Assembly (NCBI RefSeq): GCF_000621125.1
Contig: NZ_KK211214.1
Span: 1-64,000 of the forward strand
Reading direction: 5' to 3'
DNA: 64,000 nucleotides
Source of the DNA: Maribacter antarcticus DSM 21422
Lineage (GTDB): Bacteria > Bacteroidota > Bacteroidia > Flavobacteriales > Flavobacteriaceae
Below are positions 54,601-63,033 of the stretch, piece by piece; the first letter of the stretch is position 1, and each line of letters opens with the position of its first letter. A program made the translations under genes and the position numbers. A model generated the notes under the pieces. That model did not search any database. It worked only from the letters and a program-made list of their open reading frames with translations, and was not told the origin of the DNA.

Positions 54601-56060
54601 TCTTGGGCGCAATAATAGGTGTTGTTAGAAGCGACCAGTTTTACTTCGTGCTTCTTTGAAAACGCTAACAGTACCTGATTTACACGGTCCTCATCTTCTT
54701 GTCCGTGGCGCATCATTTCAACATAGAGGTCCTCGCCAAATTCAGCTTTCCACCAAAGCAGTGCCTCTTCTGCTTGGTTTTCCCCAACGTTCAATACTTT
54801 CCCTGGCACTTCACCATACAGGTTTCCCGTGAGTACGATGATGTCTTCTTTGTATTGTTGAATTACTTTTTTGTCTATACGGGGCACATAGTAAAACCCG
54901 TCCGTATAGGCAATAGATGACATCTTCGCCAGATTGTGGTAGCCCTTTTTGTTTTTAGCAAGTAATACAATTTGATAGCCGTAATCTTTAACGTTTTTAT
55001 TGGTATGGTCCTCACACACGAAAAATTCACATCCAATAATAGGCGTGATTTCTTTTGCAGTAGGTTCTTCTCCGTTTTCTAGAGCAGCAGCATTCTTTTC
55101 TTTTACCCCTTTGTTATGACTACCGACTTCTTTTACAAAGTGAAAGGCACCCATCATATTGGCATGGTCTGTTAGCGCTACTGCGGGCATATCGTTATCG
55201 GCCGCAACCTTTACCAAGGACTTTATATTGATGGTAGATTGTAGTACCGAGAATTGGGAGTGGTTGTGAAGGTGCACAAAAGTGGCATCTTCTAGTGTTT
55301 TTATGTTTTCCTTGATTTCATCTTGACTCACACCGCCAGTGTCTTGGTCCCAAAGGGCATCGGCAATTTTTTTTGATGCTTTTTTAAGGTTGATGTGTTT
55401 TAGACCAATTAGCGGTATCTCCTTGGGATTGACCTCCGAGAAATTCTTAAAATAGTCGGGTTGCACATCCAACTGTTCGGTGGTGTATTGTCGTAAACGT
55501 ACCAGTTCTAAAAAACAACGCGTGGTAGCTTCAACATCAGCGGTGGCATTATGCGCTTCGCCAAAAGGCTTATTAAAAAGATGCTGGTGCAGTTCCGTTA
55601 GGGTGGGCAATTTAAACTTACCACTACGCCCTCCTGCAATCTGACATAATTTTGCTGTGTGTTCTGTACAGGTATCTAAAACAGGTAGTTCGTGTAGTGG
55701 ATTTTCTACTCCTAAACGATGGAATTCCGCTCCCATAATATTCAGGTCAAATTTCACATTTTGTCCTATAATGAACTTTGTTTTTGCCATAGCGGCATTA
55801 AATTTTTCCAAAACGGTACTAAGGGAAATTCCTTTTTGTTCCGCTAATGCTGTAGAAATACCGTGAATCTGTTCTGCATCATACGGAATATTAAATCCAT
55901 CTGGTCGCACCAAATAATCTTCATGTTCAACAACCTTACCCATGTCGTCATGCAACTGCCATGCAATTTGGATACAACGCGGCCAATTATCGGTATCTGT
56001 GTAGGGTGCGTTCCAGTTTTTTGGTAATCCGGTGGTTTCGGTGTCGAATATTAGGTACAT
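51675..56060 (-). CDS. dnaE: Replicative DNA polymerase III alpha subunit with fused proofreading exonuclease
   Basis: 1461 residues. Residues about 1-190 are a DnaQ-type DEDDh exonuclease: LIFDTETTGLP (Asp6, Glu8), IIGQNVKFDLNIM, and HNATADVEAT with the late His/Asp. From about 265 begins the PHP domain (HLHNHSQFSVLQS, ALTDHANMMG), then the polymerase core with GPGRGSAAGSVVAYCL, the catalytic aspartates in PDIDIDFDDEG, and LLKMDFLGLKTLTL, then helix-hairpin-helix and an OB fold (LTVAGVITDVQHR). Exonuclease and polymerase in one chain is a known trait of Bacteroidota replicative DnaE. It is transcribed alone. The shorter paralogue at 6.9-9.8 kb lacks the exonuclease. Confidence 0.95.
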   Translation of the reverse strand: MYLIFDTETTGLPKNWNAPYTDTDNWPRCIQIAWQLHDDMGKVVEHEDYLVRPDGFNIPYDAEQIHGISTALAEQKGISLSTVLEKFNAAMAKTKFIIGQNVKFDLNIMGAEFHRLGVENPLHELPVLDTCTEHTAKLCQIAGGRSGKFKLPTLTELHQHLFNKPFGEAHNATADVEATTRCFLELVRLRQYTTEQLDVQPDYFKNFSEVNPKEIPLIGLKHINLKKASKKIADALWDQDTGGVSQDEIKENIKTLEDATFVHLHNHSQFSVLQSTINIKSLVKVAADNDMPAVALTDHANMMGAFHFVKEVGSHNKGVKEKNAAALENGEEPTAKEITPIIGCEFFVCEDHTNKNVKDYGYQIVLLAKNKKGYHNLAKMSSIAYTDGFYYVPRIDKKVIQQYKEDIIVLTGNLYGEVPGKVLNVGENQAEEALLWWKAEFGEDLYVEMMRHGQEDEDRVNQVLLAFSKKHEVKLVASNNTYYCAQEDAEAHDILLCVKDGEKQATPIGRGRGYRYGLPNQEYYFKSQDEMKELFKDVPDAILNVQEIVDKIESFELARDVLLPKFDIPDAYKDAEDSADGGNRGENAYLRHITYEGAKKRYPELTDDIRERIDFELDTIKNSGYPGYFLITEDFIREARNMDVSVGPGRGSAAGSVVAYCLMITNIDPLKYDLLFERFLNPDRVSMPDIDIDFDDEGRGRVMDYVINKYGANQVAQIITYGTMAAKSSIRDTARVLDLPLGDADRIAKLIPTMSKLGKIFGQSEADLKKKFRAEDLEKIHELLNIHDGDDLEGQTLKMARTLEGSVRNTGIHACGVIITPSDITDFVPVATAKDSDLYVTQFDNSVVESAGLLKMDFLGLKTLTLIKDTVKIVKAKHDIDLVPDDFPLDDEKTYELFQKGETVGVFQYESLGMQKHMKDLKPSVFDDLIAMNALYRPGPMEYIPSFVARKNGNEEIAYDLPEMEEYLKETYGITVYQEQVMLLSQKLAGFSKGDADVLRKAMGKKIFAVLQKMKPQFLEGGAANGHPTEVLEKIWKDWEAFAAYAFNKSHSTCYAYIAYQTAYLKAHYPAEYMAAVLSNNMNDIKQVTFFMEECKRMGLDVLGPDVNESYYKFAVNKEGAVRFGMGAVKGVGRAAVETIVEHRKTDGNFHSVFDLAKRIDLRSANKKAFENLAVAGGFDSFGTTHRAQYFHTEGDSITFLEKVIKSAAKHQENKNSSQMDMFGGISEAQIPEPVVPPCEEWGTMEKLRREKEVVGIYISGHPLDDFKTEINAFCNAGISHLTDMDSYLNRELTVAGVITDVQHRISKNGKGWAAFTMEDYTDSFEFRIFGEEYLKFRHFLMINSFVYAKIFIKEGWVNRDTGKKGDPRMQFNGFILLQEVMETYARKLTIKLNIDKLEEKGIHELKDTLTLHKGDHPINFVIYEMQEEIKVKLTSRKQKVQISSELLQELEKQEVHFKLN

Positions 56061-56259
56061 GTAGTGGGTTTGAGGTTTCTCTTGTTTCAGGTGTTACATG
56101 CTAAAATGTAACACCTGAAAACAAAAAAAGAGAAGTCATTATTGCGTCTATAAAAGTAACCAAAAGTCGCACTTTTAAAAAGAGGAGTTACAAAGAGTTA
56201 TTAACCTAGCGAGATTTTTAATATTTTACTACCTTAACAGAACTAAAGTCACTCTATTC

Positions 56260-57681
56260 ATGAGAAATTATTTGTTTTCTATGCTATCCTTTAAGTTTTT
56301 GATACTAGCCTGTTTTTTATTTGTAACTACTGTATACGGACAAGAAGAGGATAATAATTCACCCAATTTCATTATCATTTTTGCAGATGATCTGGGGTAT
56401 GGCGATTTGGGAGTCTTCGGCAACCCTTCTATTAAAACGCCTCATCTAGATAAAATGTCCTTTGAAGGTCAAAAATGGACGAATTTTTATGCGGCTGCTA
56501 GTGTGTGTACCCCTAGTAGGGCGGGTCTTTTAACTGGAAGGCTTCCGGTTCGGAGTGGGATGGCAAGCAGCACGAATAGGGTGTTGTTTCCGAATTCAAA
56601 AAATGGCTTACCCGCTTCTGAAATTACCTTGGCTGAACAACTGAAGGAAGCAGGGTATACGACAGCGGCTATTGGAAAATGGCATTTAGGACACAAAGAG
56701 GAATTTTTGCCTACCAACCACGGTTTTGATACCTATTTTGGTATTCCTTATTCCAATGATATGGATCGGCTTCAGGGCGAAGCATATAAGGGCTATTGGA
56801 AACGCCCAAATGACAGCATTAAGACCGAACATTTTAACGTGCCCTTGCTTCGGGGAACGGAAATAGTGGAACGGCCGGCAAACCAGAACAATATTACCAA
56901 ACGGTATTCGGATGAAGCCGTTACGTTTATCAATCAGCAGGACGAAACCCCTTTCTTTTTATACCTAGCGCACAATTTACCCCACATACCCCTTTTTGCA
57001 TCCGAAGAGTTTAAGGGAAAAAGTAAACGTGGCCTGTATGGTGATGTGGTAGAAGAAATTGACAATGGTGTAGGGAAGATACTGGATGCTTTAAAAGAGA
57101 AAGGGCTTGCAGAAAATACTATAGTCGTATTTACTTCGGATAATGGGCCTTGGCTGCCTTTTAAAAATAATGGAGGTACTGCCGGTTTGTTAAGAGCAGG
57201 CAAAGGAACTACGTGGGAAGGTGGTATGCGTGTGCCGACGTTATTTTGGGGCCCAAGTATACTAGCGCCAGCAGTCATTTCCGATTTAGGTTCCACCTTG
57301 GATCTGTTCACCACTTTTTGTACCATGGCAAATACCAATATTCCAACCGACAGAATTATAGATGGAGTTGATTTGACTGATGTCTTGTTAGAAGGAAAAC
57401 CTAGTCCCAGAAAAAGCGTATTCTATTATCGCGGCAGCGAATTATTTGCGGCACGGGTAGGGGATTATAAGGCACATTTTATAAGTCAAGGCGCCTATGG
57501 AGAACTTGGAGAGCGTGTTCAACACGATTTGCCACTACTCTTTAATGTAGCTTTTGATGCTAGTGAACGTTTTGATATCGCTGATGCCCATCCAGAAATT
57601 CTTAAAGAGATTACGGAGTTGGTTTTCAAGCATAAATCAAAATTGGTTAGGGGAAAAGATCAATTGGTGGAACGGGAATAA
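56260..57681 (+). CDS. Secreted S1-family sulfatase (arylsulfatase type)
   Basis: 473 residues with a signal peptide ending near VTTVYGQ. The motif CTPSRAGLLTGR contains the Cys that is matured to formylglycine (C-x-P-S-R). Other S1 blocks are IIFADDLGYGDLG (calcium-site Asp pair), IGKWHLGH, FLYLAHNLPHIP and VFTSDNGPW. It removes sulfate esters in the periplasm or outside the cell and needs the anaerobic-type or FGE maturation enzyme, which is not visible here. Marine Bacteroidota use such enzymes on algal sulfated glycans. It is not placed in a PUL here, so the substrate is unknown. Confidence 0.9.
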   Translation: MRNYLFSMLSFKFLILACFLFVTTVYGQEEDNNSPNFIIIFADDLGYGDLGVFGNPSIKTPHLDKMSFEGQKWTNFYAAASVCTPSRAGLLTGRLPVRSGMASSTNRVLFPNSKNGLPASEITLAEQLKEAGYTTAAIGKWHLGHKEEFLPTNHGFDTYFGIPYSNDMDRLQGEAYKGYWKRPNDSIKTEHFNVPLLRGTEIVERPANQNNITKRYSDEAVTFINQQDETPFFLYLAHNLPHIPLFASEEFKGKSKRGLYGDVVEEIDNGVGKILDALKEKGLAENTIVVFTSDNGPWLPFKNNGGTAGLLRAGKGTTWEGGMRVPTLFWGPSILAPAVISDLGSTLDLFTTFCTMANTNIPTDRIIDGVDLTDVLLEGKPSPRKSVFYYRGSELFAARVGDYKAHFISQGAYGELGERVQHDLPLLFNVAFDASERFDIADAHPEILKEITELVFKHKSKLVRGKDQLVERE

Positions 57682-58132
57682 ATAATATAAAATGGACGAT
57701 AGCAGGATACGCTTACCTCTTAAGTATTTCCTGTTGGGTGTTTGTCGGTTTGTAGTGGGCCTTAGATGTTGGTCTCGAAGATGAAGTGTCTTTACAAATT
57801 CGCTTTTTCGGATAACGGAATCTATTTTAAATACAAGGGATATAATATCTAGATTTTATACTGGAAAAGCAGCGAAAAAACACAGGTATAAAAAAGATAA
57901 GTTTCAAGGCTTATGCGCTACGGATGTGTAAAGCTACCCTATAAAACATATCAGATTTTTATGATTGTAGGTTTAATGGGTAGGGTAGTGATGGGTTGAA
58001 TAATTCAGCTCTAAATTTACTTATGTGACATAGTGAACTATTAAATTGAAAGTTATATATTTGCAGCCCTTTACGAGGGAAATTAAAAAGAATTAATAAC
58101 TAAGGGTCGGGGACCCTACAAATTAATGTGAT
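57682..58132 (+). other. Intergenic region holding the rpsP promoter and leader
   Basis: Between the sulfatase and rpsP I see no gene I can support; two ORFs of 24-31 codons look non-coding. TATATTTG at 58056-58063 fits the Bacteroidota -7 consensus. A short hairpin, AGGGTC-GGG-GACCCT at 58103-58117, stands 15 bases before the rpsP start, within the presumed leader. It could influence translation of rpsP-rimM, but nothing in the sequence proves this. Confidence 0.45.
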
Positions 58133-58714
58133 ATGCCAGTAAAAATTAGATTACAAAGACACGGTAAAAAAGGAAAGCCATTCTATTGGGTAGTTGCAGC
58201 AGATGCAAGAGCGAAAAGAGATGGTAAATTCTTAGAAAAATTAGGAATCTATAACCCTAATACCAATCCCGCTACCATCGAGATAAAAGTAGATAACGCT
58301 GTACAGTGGTTACAGAATGGTGCACAACCAACAGATACGGCAAGAGCTATTCTTTCTTATAAAGGAGTTATGTTAAAGAATCACCTTTTGGGAGGTTTAC
58401 GCAAAGGAGCTTTAACGGAAGAGCAAGTGGAGGAGAAATTTAACGCTTGGTTGGAAGAAAAAGGTGCGTCCGTAGCTACTAAGGTCGGTGGTTTAGATAA
58501 AGTAAAAGCAGATGCTAAAGCAAAAGCTTTAGAGGCAGAAAAGGAAATAAATGATAAACGTGCTGCTGAAGCTGCCGCTTTATTAGTTCCTGAGCCAGTT
58601 GTTAAAGAAGTAGAGAAAGTTGCTGAAGCTGTAGTTGAAGAAGCGCCCGTTTCTGCTCTCGATGCCGCTGTTGAAGAGGCAAAAGGAGATGCTGCGCCTT
58701 CTAAAGAGAAATAA
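58133..58714 (+). CDS. rpsP: Ribosomal protein bS16 with a long Ala/Glu-rich tail
   Basis: 193 residues. Residues 1-85 are the universal bS16 core (MPVKIRLQRHGKKGKPFYWVVAADARAKRDGKFLEKLGIYNP). The rest is an extension of about 100 residues rich in Ala, Lys, Glu and Val (AKAKALEAEKEINDKRAAEAAALL), probably helical then disordered. Long tails are common on bS16 in flavobacteria. It is followed 12 bases later by rimM, the standard pairing. Confidence 0.95.
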   Translation: MPVKIRLQRHGKKGKPFYWVVAADARAKRDGKFLEKLGIYNPNTNPATIEIKVDNAVQWLQNGAQPTDTARAILSYKGVMLKNHLLGGLRKGALTEEQVEEKFNAWLEEKGASVATKVGGLDKVKADAKAKALEAEKEINDKRAAEAAALLVPEPVVKEVEKVAEAVVEEAPVSALDAAVEEAKGDAAPSKEK

Positions 58715-58726
58715 AGTATAAACGAT

Positions 58727-59257
58727 ATGCTTAAGTCAGCTTGTTTCTATCTTGGCAAAATCGTTTCTAAATACAGTTTTAAGGGAGAAGTTCTCGTCAA
58801 ATTAGACACGGACGACCCTGAAATATATCAAAACTTGGAGTCAGTGTTTGTTTCTTTAGGAAACAACCTGGTTCCATTTTTTATTGATAGATGTCGACTT
58901 CATAAGTCCGACTTGCTGCGTATAGATTTTGAGGAGGTAAAAACGGAATCTGATGCAGATCGTATCATGGGTTCCTTGCTTTATTTACCACTTACCATGC
59001 TTCCTAAACTAACAGGAGATAAGTTCTACTTTCATGAAATTATAGGGTTCACCTTGATGGATGCAGTTCATGGTGATATAGGAATTGTACAAAGTGTAAA
59101 TGATACTACGCCACAGGCACTTTTCGAAGTCCAAAAGGGAGATACGCAATTACTTATTCCTATTACGGATGAGATTATTACAAAGGTAGATCGTGAAGAC
59201 AAAACCATTGCTGTTACTACGCCAGAGGGTTTGGTGGACTTGTATTTAAATTCTTAA
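58727..59257 (+). CDS. rimM: 16S rRNA maturation factor RimM
   Basis: 176 residues, normal size. The N-terminal beta-barrel domain begins FYLGKIVSKYSFKGEVLVKLDTDDP, the family signature; the PRC-like C-terminal domain contains KFYFHEIIGFTLMD and LLIPITDEIITKVD. It assists assembly of the 30S head and is cotranscribed with rpsP, coding for a neighbouring small-subunit protein. The 180 bases that follow hold no gene. Confidence 0.95.
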   Translation: MLKSACFYLGKIVSKYSFKGEVLVKLDTDDPEIYQNLESVFVSLGNNLVPFFIDRCRLHKSDLLRIDFEEVKTESDADRIMGSLLYLPLTMLPKLTGDKFYFHEIIGFTLMDAVHGDIGIVQSVNDTTPQALFEVQKGDTQLLIPITDEIITKVDREDKTIAVTTPEGLVDLYLNS

Positions 59258-59437
59258 GTTAAATCTTTAATTTTCTTTACTTGCTTAGGATATAATGGAG
59301 CGGTTGTCGCCCAATAAGGGTGCTTGCTCTAGACATTCTAAAATTAGTTTAATACACATGGTAGTTGTAGTAAGAAAGTGATATAGCACCTAGGGTATTT
59401 AAAGTCTTCTCATACTACATAAGACATATTTTTTATC

Positions 59438-62400
59438 TTATTGGTTGTCCAATACTTCAAAATATTGCAATTCATCATTATTGTTACCTACTAAAATACC
59501 TTTTCTAGCACCGATAGAAATGACGGCCATCCGTTTTGCATCTTTTGGAGCGTAAAAGCCTATGTCAGCACCTCGTTTTACCGTGAACCTACCTTTTCCA
59601 TTTCCTAAGAGTAGAAGTCCAGTGCCTGAATCGTTTCTAGGGGTCTCTATTTCAGATACGTATAGATTTTCCACGGCCAATACATCTAAAAAGCCATCCC
59701 CGTTAAAATCCTGTACAACCATATCATTGATATTTGATAATTGCGCTAATGTAGGAAGTACAGCTACTTTAAATTCTCCATCTCCTAAATTTTCTATGTA
59801 GGCAGAGGCAAACATATCTGTTTTATAATGAAGCGCATTTTTGAGCTGATTTTCCCCGTAAACCTCTTGAAGTTCTAAGGAAGCAAAGACATCATATTTT
59901 TGAATTTTATCCTTCAAACCAGGTATTTGTTGAGAAGAGCAGGAAAACCCGCGAAGCGGATAGTGCTTTTCATTATTGTAATAGCCTAAAACAATATCTG
60001 CGTTACCATTGGCGTCAAAATCGTTATAGTAGATATCAAATGGCTCTTTTGGGTCTGTTTTGTATTTGTAGTTGAGGCCAAGATTTCCGGCTATGAAATC
60101 CATATCGCCATCGTTGTCAAAGTCCCCTTGTTCTAGGCTAAACCACCATCCTTTGGTTTGTTCAAGTGTGGGAATATTGGTTTTTGTTAATGTTCCGTTT
60201 TCGTTTGTAAAAACGGTAATAGCCATCCATTCTCCAGTTAAAATGAGGTCCAGGTCTTTGTCGTTGTCGTAATCGGACCAAAGCGCATCTGTAACCATAC
60301 CAATATCCTTAAGCTCCTTTGCCAGTTCCTGTGTTTGGTTTTTTAATTGTCCGTTATCATTTATAAGTAAGGAACTAGCCGTGGGGTTGGGGTATTGATG
60401 GGGTAGGTGCCTTCCGCCAACAAATAGATCCAAGTCTCCATCGCCGTCATAGTCGGCAGCCTTAACGATAGATCCGCTTACTCTATCCGCGTTTAGGATA
60501 GCCCCTTTTTTAAAGCCTCCTGAGCCATCGTTTAGGTATAATCTATCCGTATAGTGGAAATCGTTTTTAGGGTAGGCATTTCCACCACTAACCACGTATA
60601 AATCCTGATAACCATCCCCGTTGACGTCTGTAAATAAGGCATCCACATCCTCATACGCTTTTTCCTTGTTCCAAAAGGGAAGAGCAGTGGGTTCAAAAGT
60701 ACCTGAAATTCCTTGTAGGAATAAAGTAGGACTTTGCCCTGCGGCCCCACCAGCGTATATATCTTCTAGTCCATCGTTGTTGATGTCCCCTACGGCAAGG
60801 GATGGACCAAACTGAGACATTTTATGAGGCAGTAGAATTTGTTTTTGAAAATCATCAAATGTATTTTCCTGATGTGTAAACGCTGCTTTAAAGTTTTCTG
60901 TTTCATCTTGGAAGAGTGCATTGGTAACATGGGTTAAAAGCGTACCCTCTAGGTTATCAGCAGTATTGACCGCTAATTGGAGCGTTTGATTTACGGCTAT
61001 ATTTTTTTGTGTACTGCTAGTTCCGTTTGGCCAGTGCACACTAATACTATCTACTTCGGTTATTTTGCCAAGACCAAAATGAACGAAAGGTTCGCTAGTG
61101 GAATAAATACCTCTAACGTTTGTAGTCTCCTGTGTTTGTATGCCTTCTGAGGTATGTAAGTTAATTCGGGTGCCGAAGACCGGTTTGTTTTGTGCGTCGG
61201 ATAGTTGGATTCGTAGATAGTTGTTACTGTCAATAATTTCAGAATTGTTTTTATAGACAAAAGCCGCTGCATTAATATTATTTACAACCAAATCTAAATC
61301 ACCATCGTTATCTAGGTCTGCGTAGGCAGATCCGTTGGAGAACGATTCATCATCTAGTCCCCAATCTGCAGACACTTTATTAAATGTAAGGTTGCCCATA
61401 TTTTTATAGGCGTAGTTCTTTAAAGGTTGGGAGGGAATCATGTTTACCGCAGTGTCTAAATCAACGATATCCCAAATACTCTGAAGCGTTCCACCATCCG
61501 GGTTCTTGGATATATAATCCATTCTGGCGGTATTGATATAGTTTGCGATTTTCTTATCCGCATCCGTATTTCTAATATCACGGAGAAGACCATTGGTGAT
61601 ATAGGTGTCTTTTAATCCGTCATTATCAAAATCAGCGATGAGGTTAGACCAGCTCCAGTCTGTCGCCGCCATATTTGAGTGTTGCGCTATATTGCTAAAA
61701 GTGCCATTTCCGTTATTTAGTTGTACCGTGTTGTACATGTATTGAAACCCGCCGCCATCATTTACTACCTTCCAGAAAGCACTAATATCCATACCACTCA
61801 TGTTAGATTTTTGGCGATAGTTGTCTTCGGAAACCATATCCACTACAAAAACATCCAGTAGGGCATCGTTGTTTATATCCGCTACATCTACGCCCATGCT
61901 GTAGAAGGAAGTTTGTTTTAAGGCTAGTTTTTCGGTACTAGAATAGGTCCCATCTTGGTTGTTTATAAACATGAAGTCTGGAGCATCAAAATCGTTTGCA
62001 ATGTAAAGATCTGTCCAACCATCATTGTTAAGGTCGCTTGCAGAAACGGCATTCGGAAATCCAGTACGTTCCAGTCCAGCTTTTTTAGTGACATCTACAA
62101 AAGTGTCTCCTTGGTTTTTGTAAAGTTTAAGGGTGTATTCTGGCAGTAAAAGATTATCAGCAGTAAAATATTGAGAAAGGCTGCCAGGGTTGGGAGGCTG
62201 TGTAAGGAGGAACAGGTCTAATAAGCCATCTTTGTTATAATCTAAAAAGGTTGCGTGTCTTGTTCGTTGATTATTATCGATGTTATAGGCCGCTGCCTTT
62301 TCTTCAAAGGTGCCATCTCCCTTGTTGATGTATAACAGGTTCTTTCTCCAATCCGAATTTTCATCGTATAGTTCCCTGCTTACATAAATGTCTACATAAC

Positions 62401-62785
62401 CATCGTTGTTTATATCTGCAATGGTCACCCCTGTAGACCATCCTTCACTATTCAAAATGCCGGCTGCTTCCGTGTAGTCCTCAAATACTAAATTACCTTG
62501 ATTCAAATATAATTTATCGGGCACCGTATTTCCGGCAAAAAAAAGATCTTGTAAACCGTCATTATTGAAATCTCCAACGCCTACACCTGCGCCACCGTAA
62601 TAATTAGCATACAAGAAGATACTTTTGTCTTTGTCATCGATTACCGTATTGACAAAATCTATGTTTGTTTGTTCTGATGTTAAAAGGGTAAAACGTTTTA
62701 TATCCGTTTTCTCAACTTCCTGCTTTTGGTTGCAGGACCCTAGGAAAATAATAGATAGGTATAAGGGAAAGTGATGTAATTTCAT
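59438..62785 (-). CDS. FG-GAP/VCBS-repeat lipoprotein with ASPIC/UnbV domain
   Basis: 1115 residues. A lipoprotein signal with lipobox LGSCN. Long series of FG-GAP/VCBS calcium-binding repeats of the form DFNNDGLQDLFFAGN, DINNDGYVDIYVS, DLDNDGDLDLVVNN, in two blocks expected to form beta-propellers. Between them, at about residues 530-600, lies an ASPIC/UnbV domain (FGTRINLHTSEG...VHFGLGKITEVDSISVHWPNG). Such surface lipoproteins often sit next to SusC/SusD genes in Bacteroidota and are thought to bind glycans or other ligands. Here it follows a susD-like gene, with two hairpins in the gap. Specific role unknown. Confidence 0.88.
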   Translation of the reverse strand: MKLHHFPLYLSIIFLGSCNQKQEVEKTDIKRFTLLTSEQTNIDFVNTVIDDKDKSIFLYANYYGGAGVGVGDFNNDGLQDLFFAGNTVPDKLYLNQGNLVFEDYTEAAGILNSEGWSTGVTIADINNDGYVDIYVSRELYDENSDWRKNLLYINKGDGTFEEKAAAYNIDNNQRTRHATFLDYNKDGLLDLFLLTQPPNPGSLSQYFTADNLLLPEYTLKLYKNQGDTFVDVTKKAGLERTGFPNAVSASDLNNDGWTDLYIANDFDAPDFMFINNQDGTYSSTEKLALKQTSFYSMGVDVADINNDALLDVFVVDMVSEDNYRQKSNMSGMDISAFWKVVNDGGGFQYMYNTVQLNNGNGTFSNIAQHSNMAATDWSWSNLIADFDNDGLKDTYITNGLLRDIRNTDADKKIANYINTARMDYISKNPDGGTLQSIWDIVDLDTAVNMIPSQPLKNYAYKNMGNLTFNKVSADWGLDDESFSNGSAYADLDNDGDLDLVVNNINAAAFVYKNNSEIIDSNNYLRIQLSDAQNKPVFGTRINLHTSEGIQTQETTNVRGIYSTSEPFVHFGLGKITEVDSISVHWPNGTSSTQKNIAVNQTLQLAVNTADNLEGTLLTHVTNALFQDETENFKAAFTHQENTFDDFQKQILLPHKMSQFGPSLAVGDINNDGLEDIYAGGAAGQSPTLFLQGISGTFEPTALPFWNKEKAYEDVDALFTDVNGDGYQDLYVVSGGNAYPKNDFHYTDRLYLNDGSGGFKKGAILNADRVSGSIVKAADYDGDGDLDLFVGGRHLPHQYPNPTASSLLINDNGQLKNQTQELAKELKDIGMVTDALWSDYDNDKDLDLILTGEWMAITVFTNENGTLTKTNIPTLEQTKGWWFSLEQGDFDNDGDMDFIAGNLGLNYKYKTDPKEPFDIYYNDFDANGNADIVLGYYNNEKHYPLRGFSCSSQQIPGLKDKIQKYDVFASLELQEVYGENQLKNALHYKTDMFASAYIENLGDGEFKVAVLPTLAQLSNINDMVVQDFNGDGFLDVLAVENLYVSEIETPRNDSGTGLLLLGNGKGRFTVKRGADIGFYAPKDAKRMAVISIGARKGILVGNNNDELQYFEVLDNQ

Positions 62786-62950
62786 CTCCTGTCATTTAAT
62801 TGCTTTGGAACATGTATGAGCGTAATTTTAGCGGCTAGCGCTTAATCTGCCTGGAACAGATATCAGCTGCTTAAAAGATACCTCTTAGACGTGCTAAACA
62901 AATATAAAGTGATTTTTTCGTAGTACAAAATACGACTTTATATAAAAGAA

Positions 62951-62974
62951 TAAAGGAGGGTTTCCCCTCCTTTA
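62951..62974 (-). terminator. Hairpin downstream of the right-hand susD-like gene
   Basis: TAAAGGAGGG / CCCTCCTTTA with a 4-base loop, 60 bases past the susD-like stop. Stable stem, moderate T-richness on the minus-strand exit side; it probably ends or trims that message. Confidence 0.65.
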
Positions 62975-63000
62975 TAAACTCAATTAAAACTAACTCAAAC

Positions 63001-63031
63001 TTTAAAGTACTTTTATATAAAGTACTTTAAA
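63001..63031. repeat. 13-bp perfect inverted repeat abutting the susD-like stop
   Basis: TTTAAAGTACTTT-TATAT-AAAGTACTTTAAA, perfect arms with a 5-base spacer, ending two bases from the stop codon at 63034-63036. It could be a 3' stabilising hairpin or a second terminator in tandem with the one at 62951. Confidence 0.6.
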
Positions 63032-63033
63032 TA

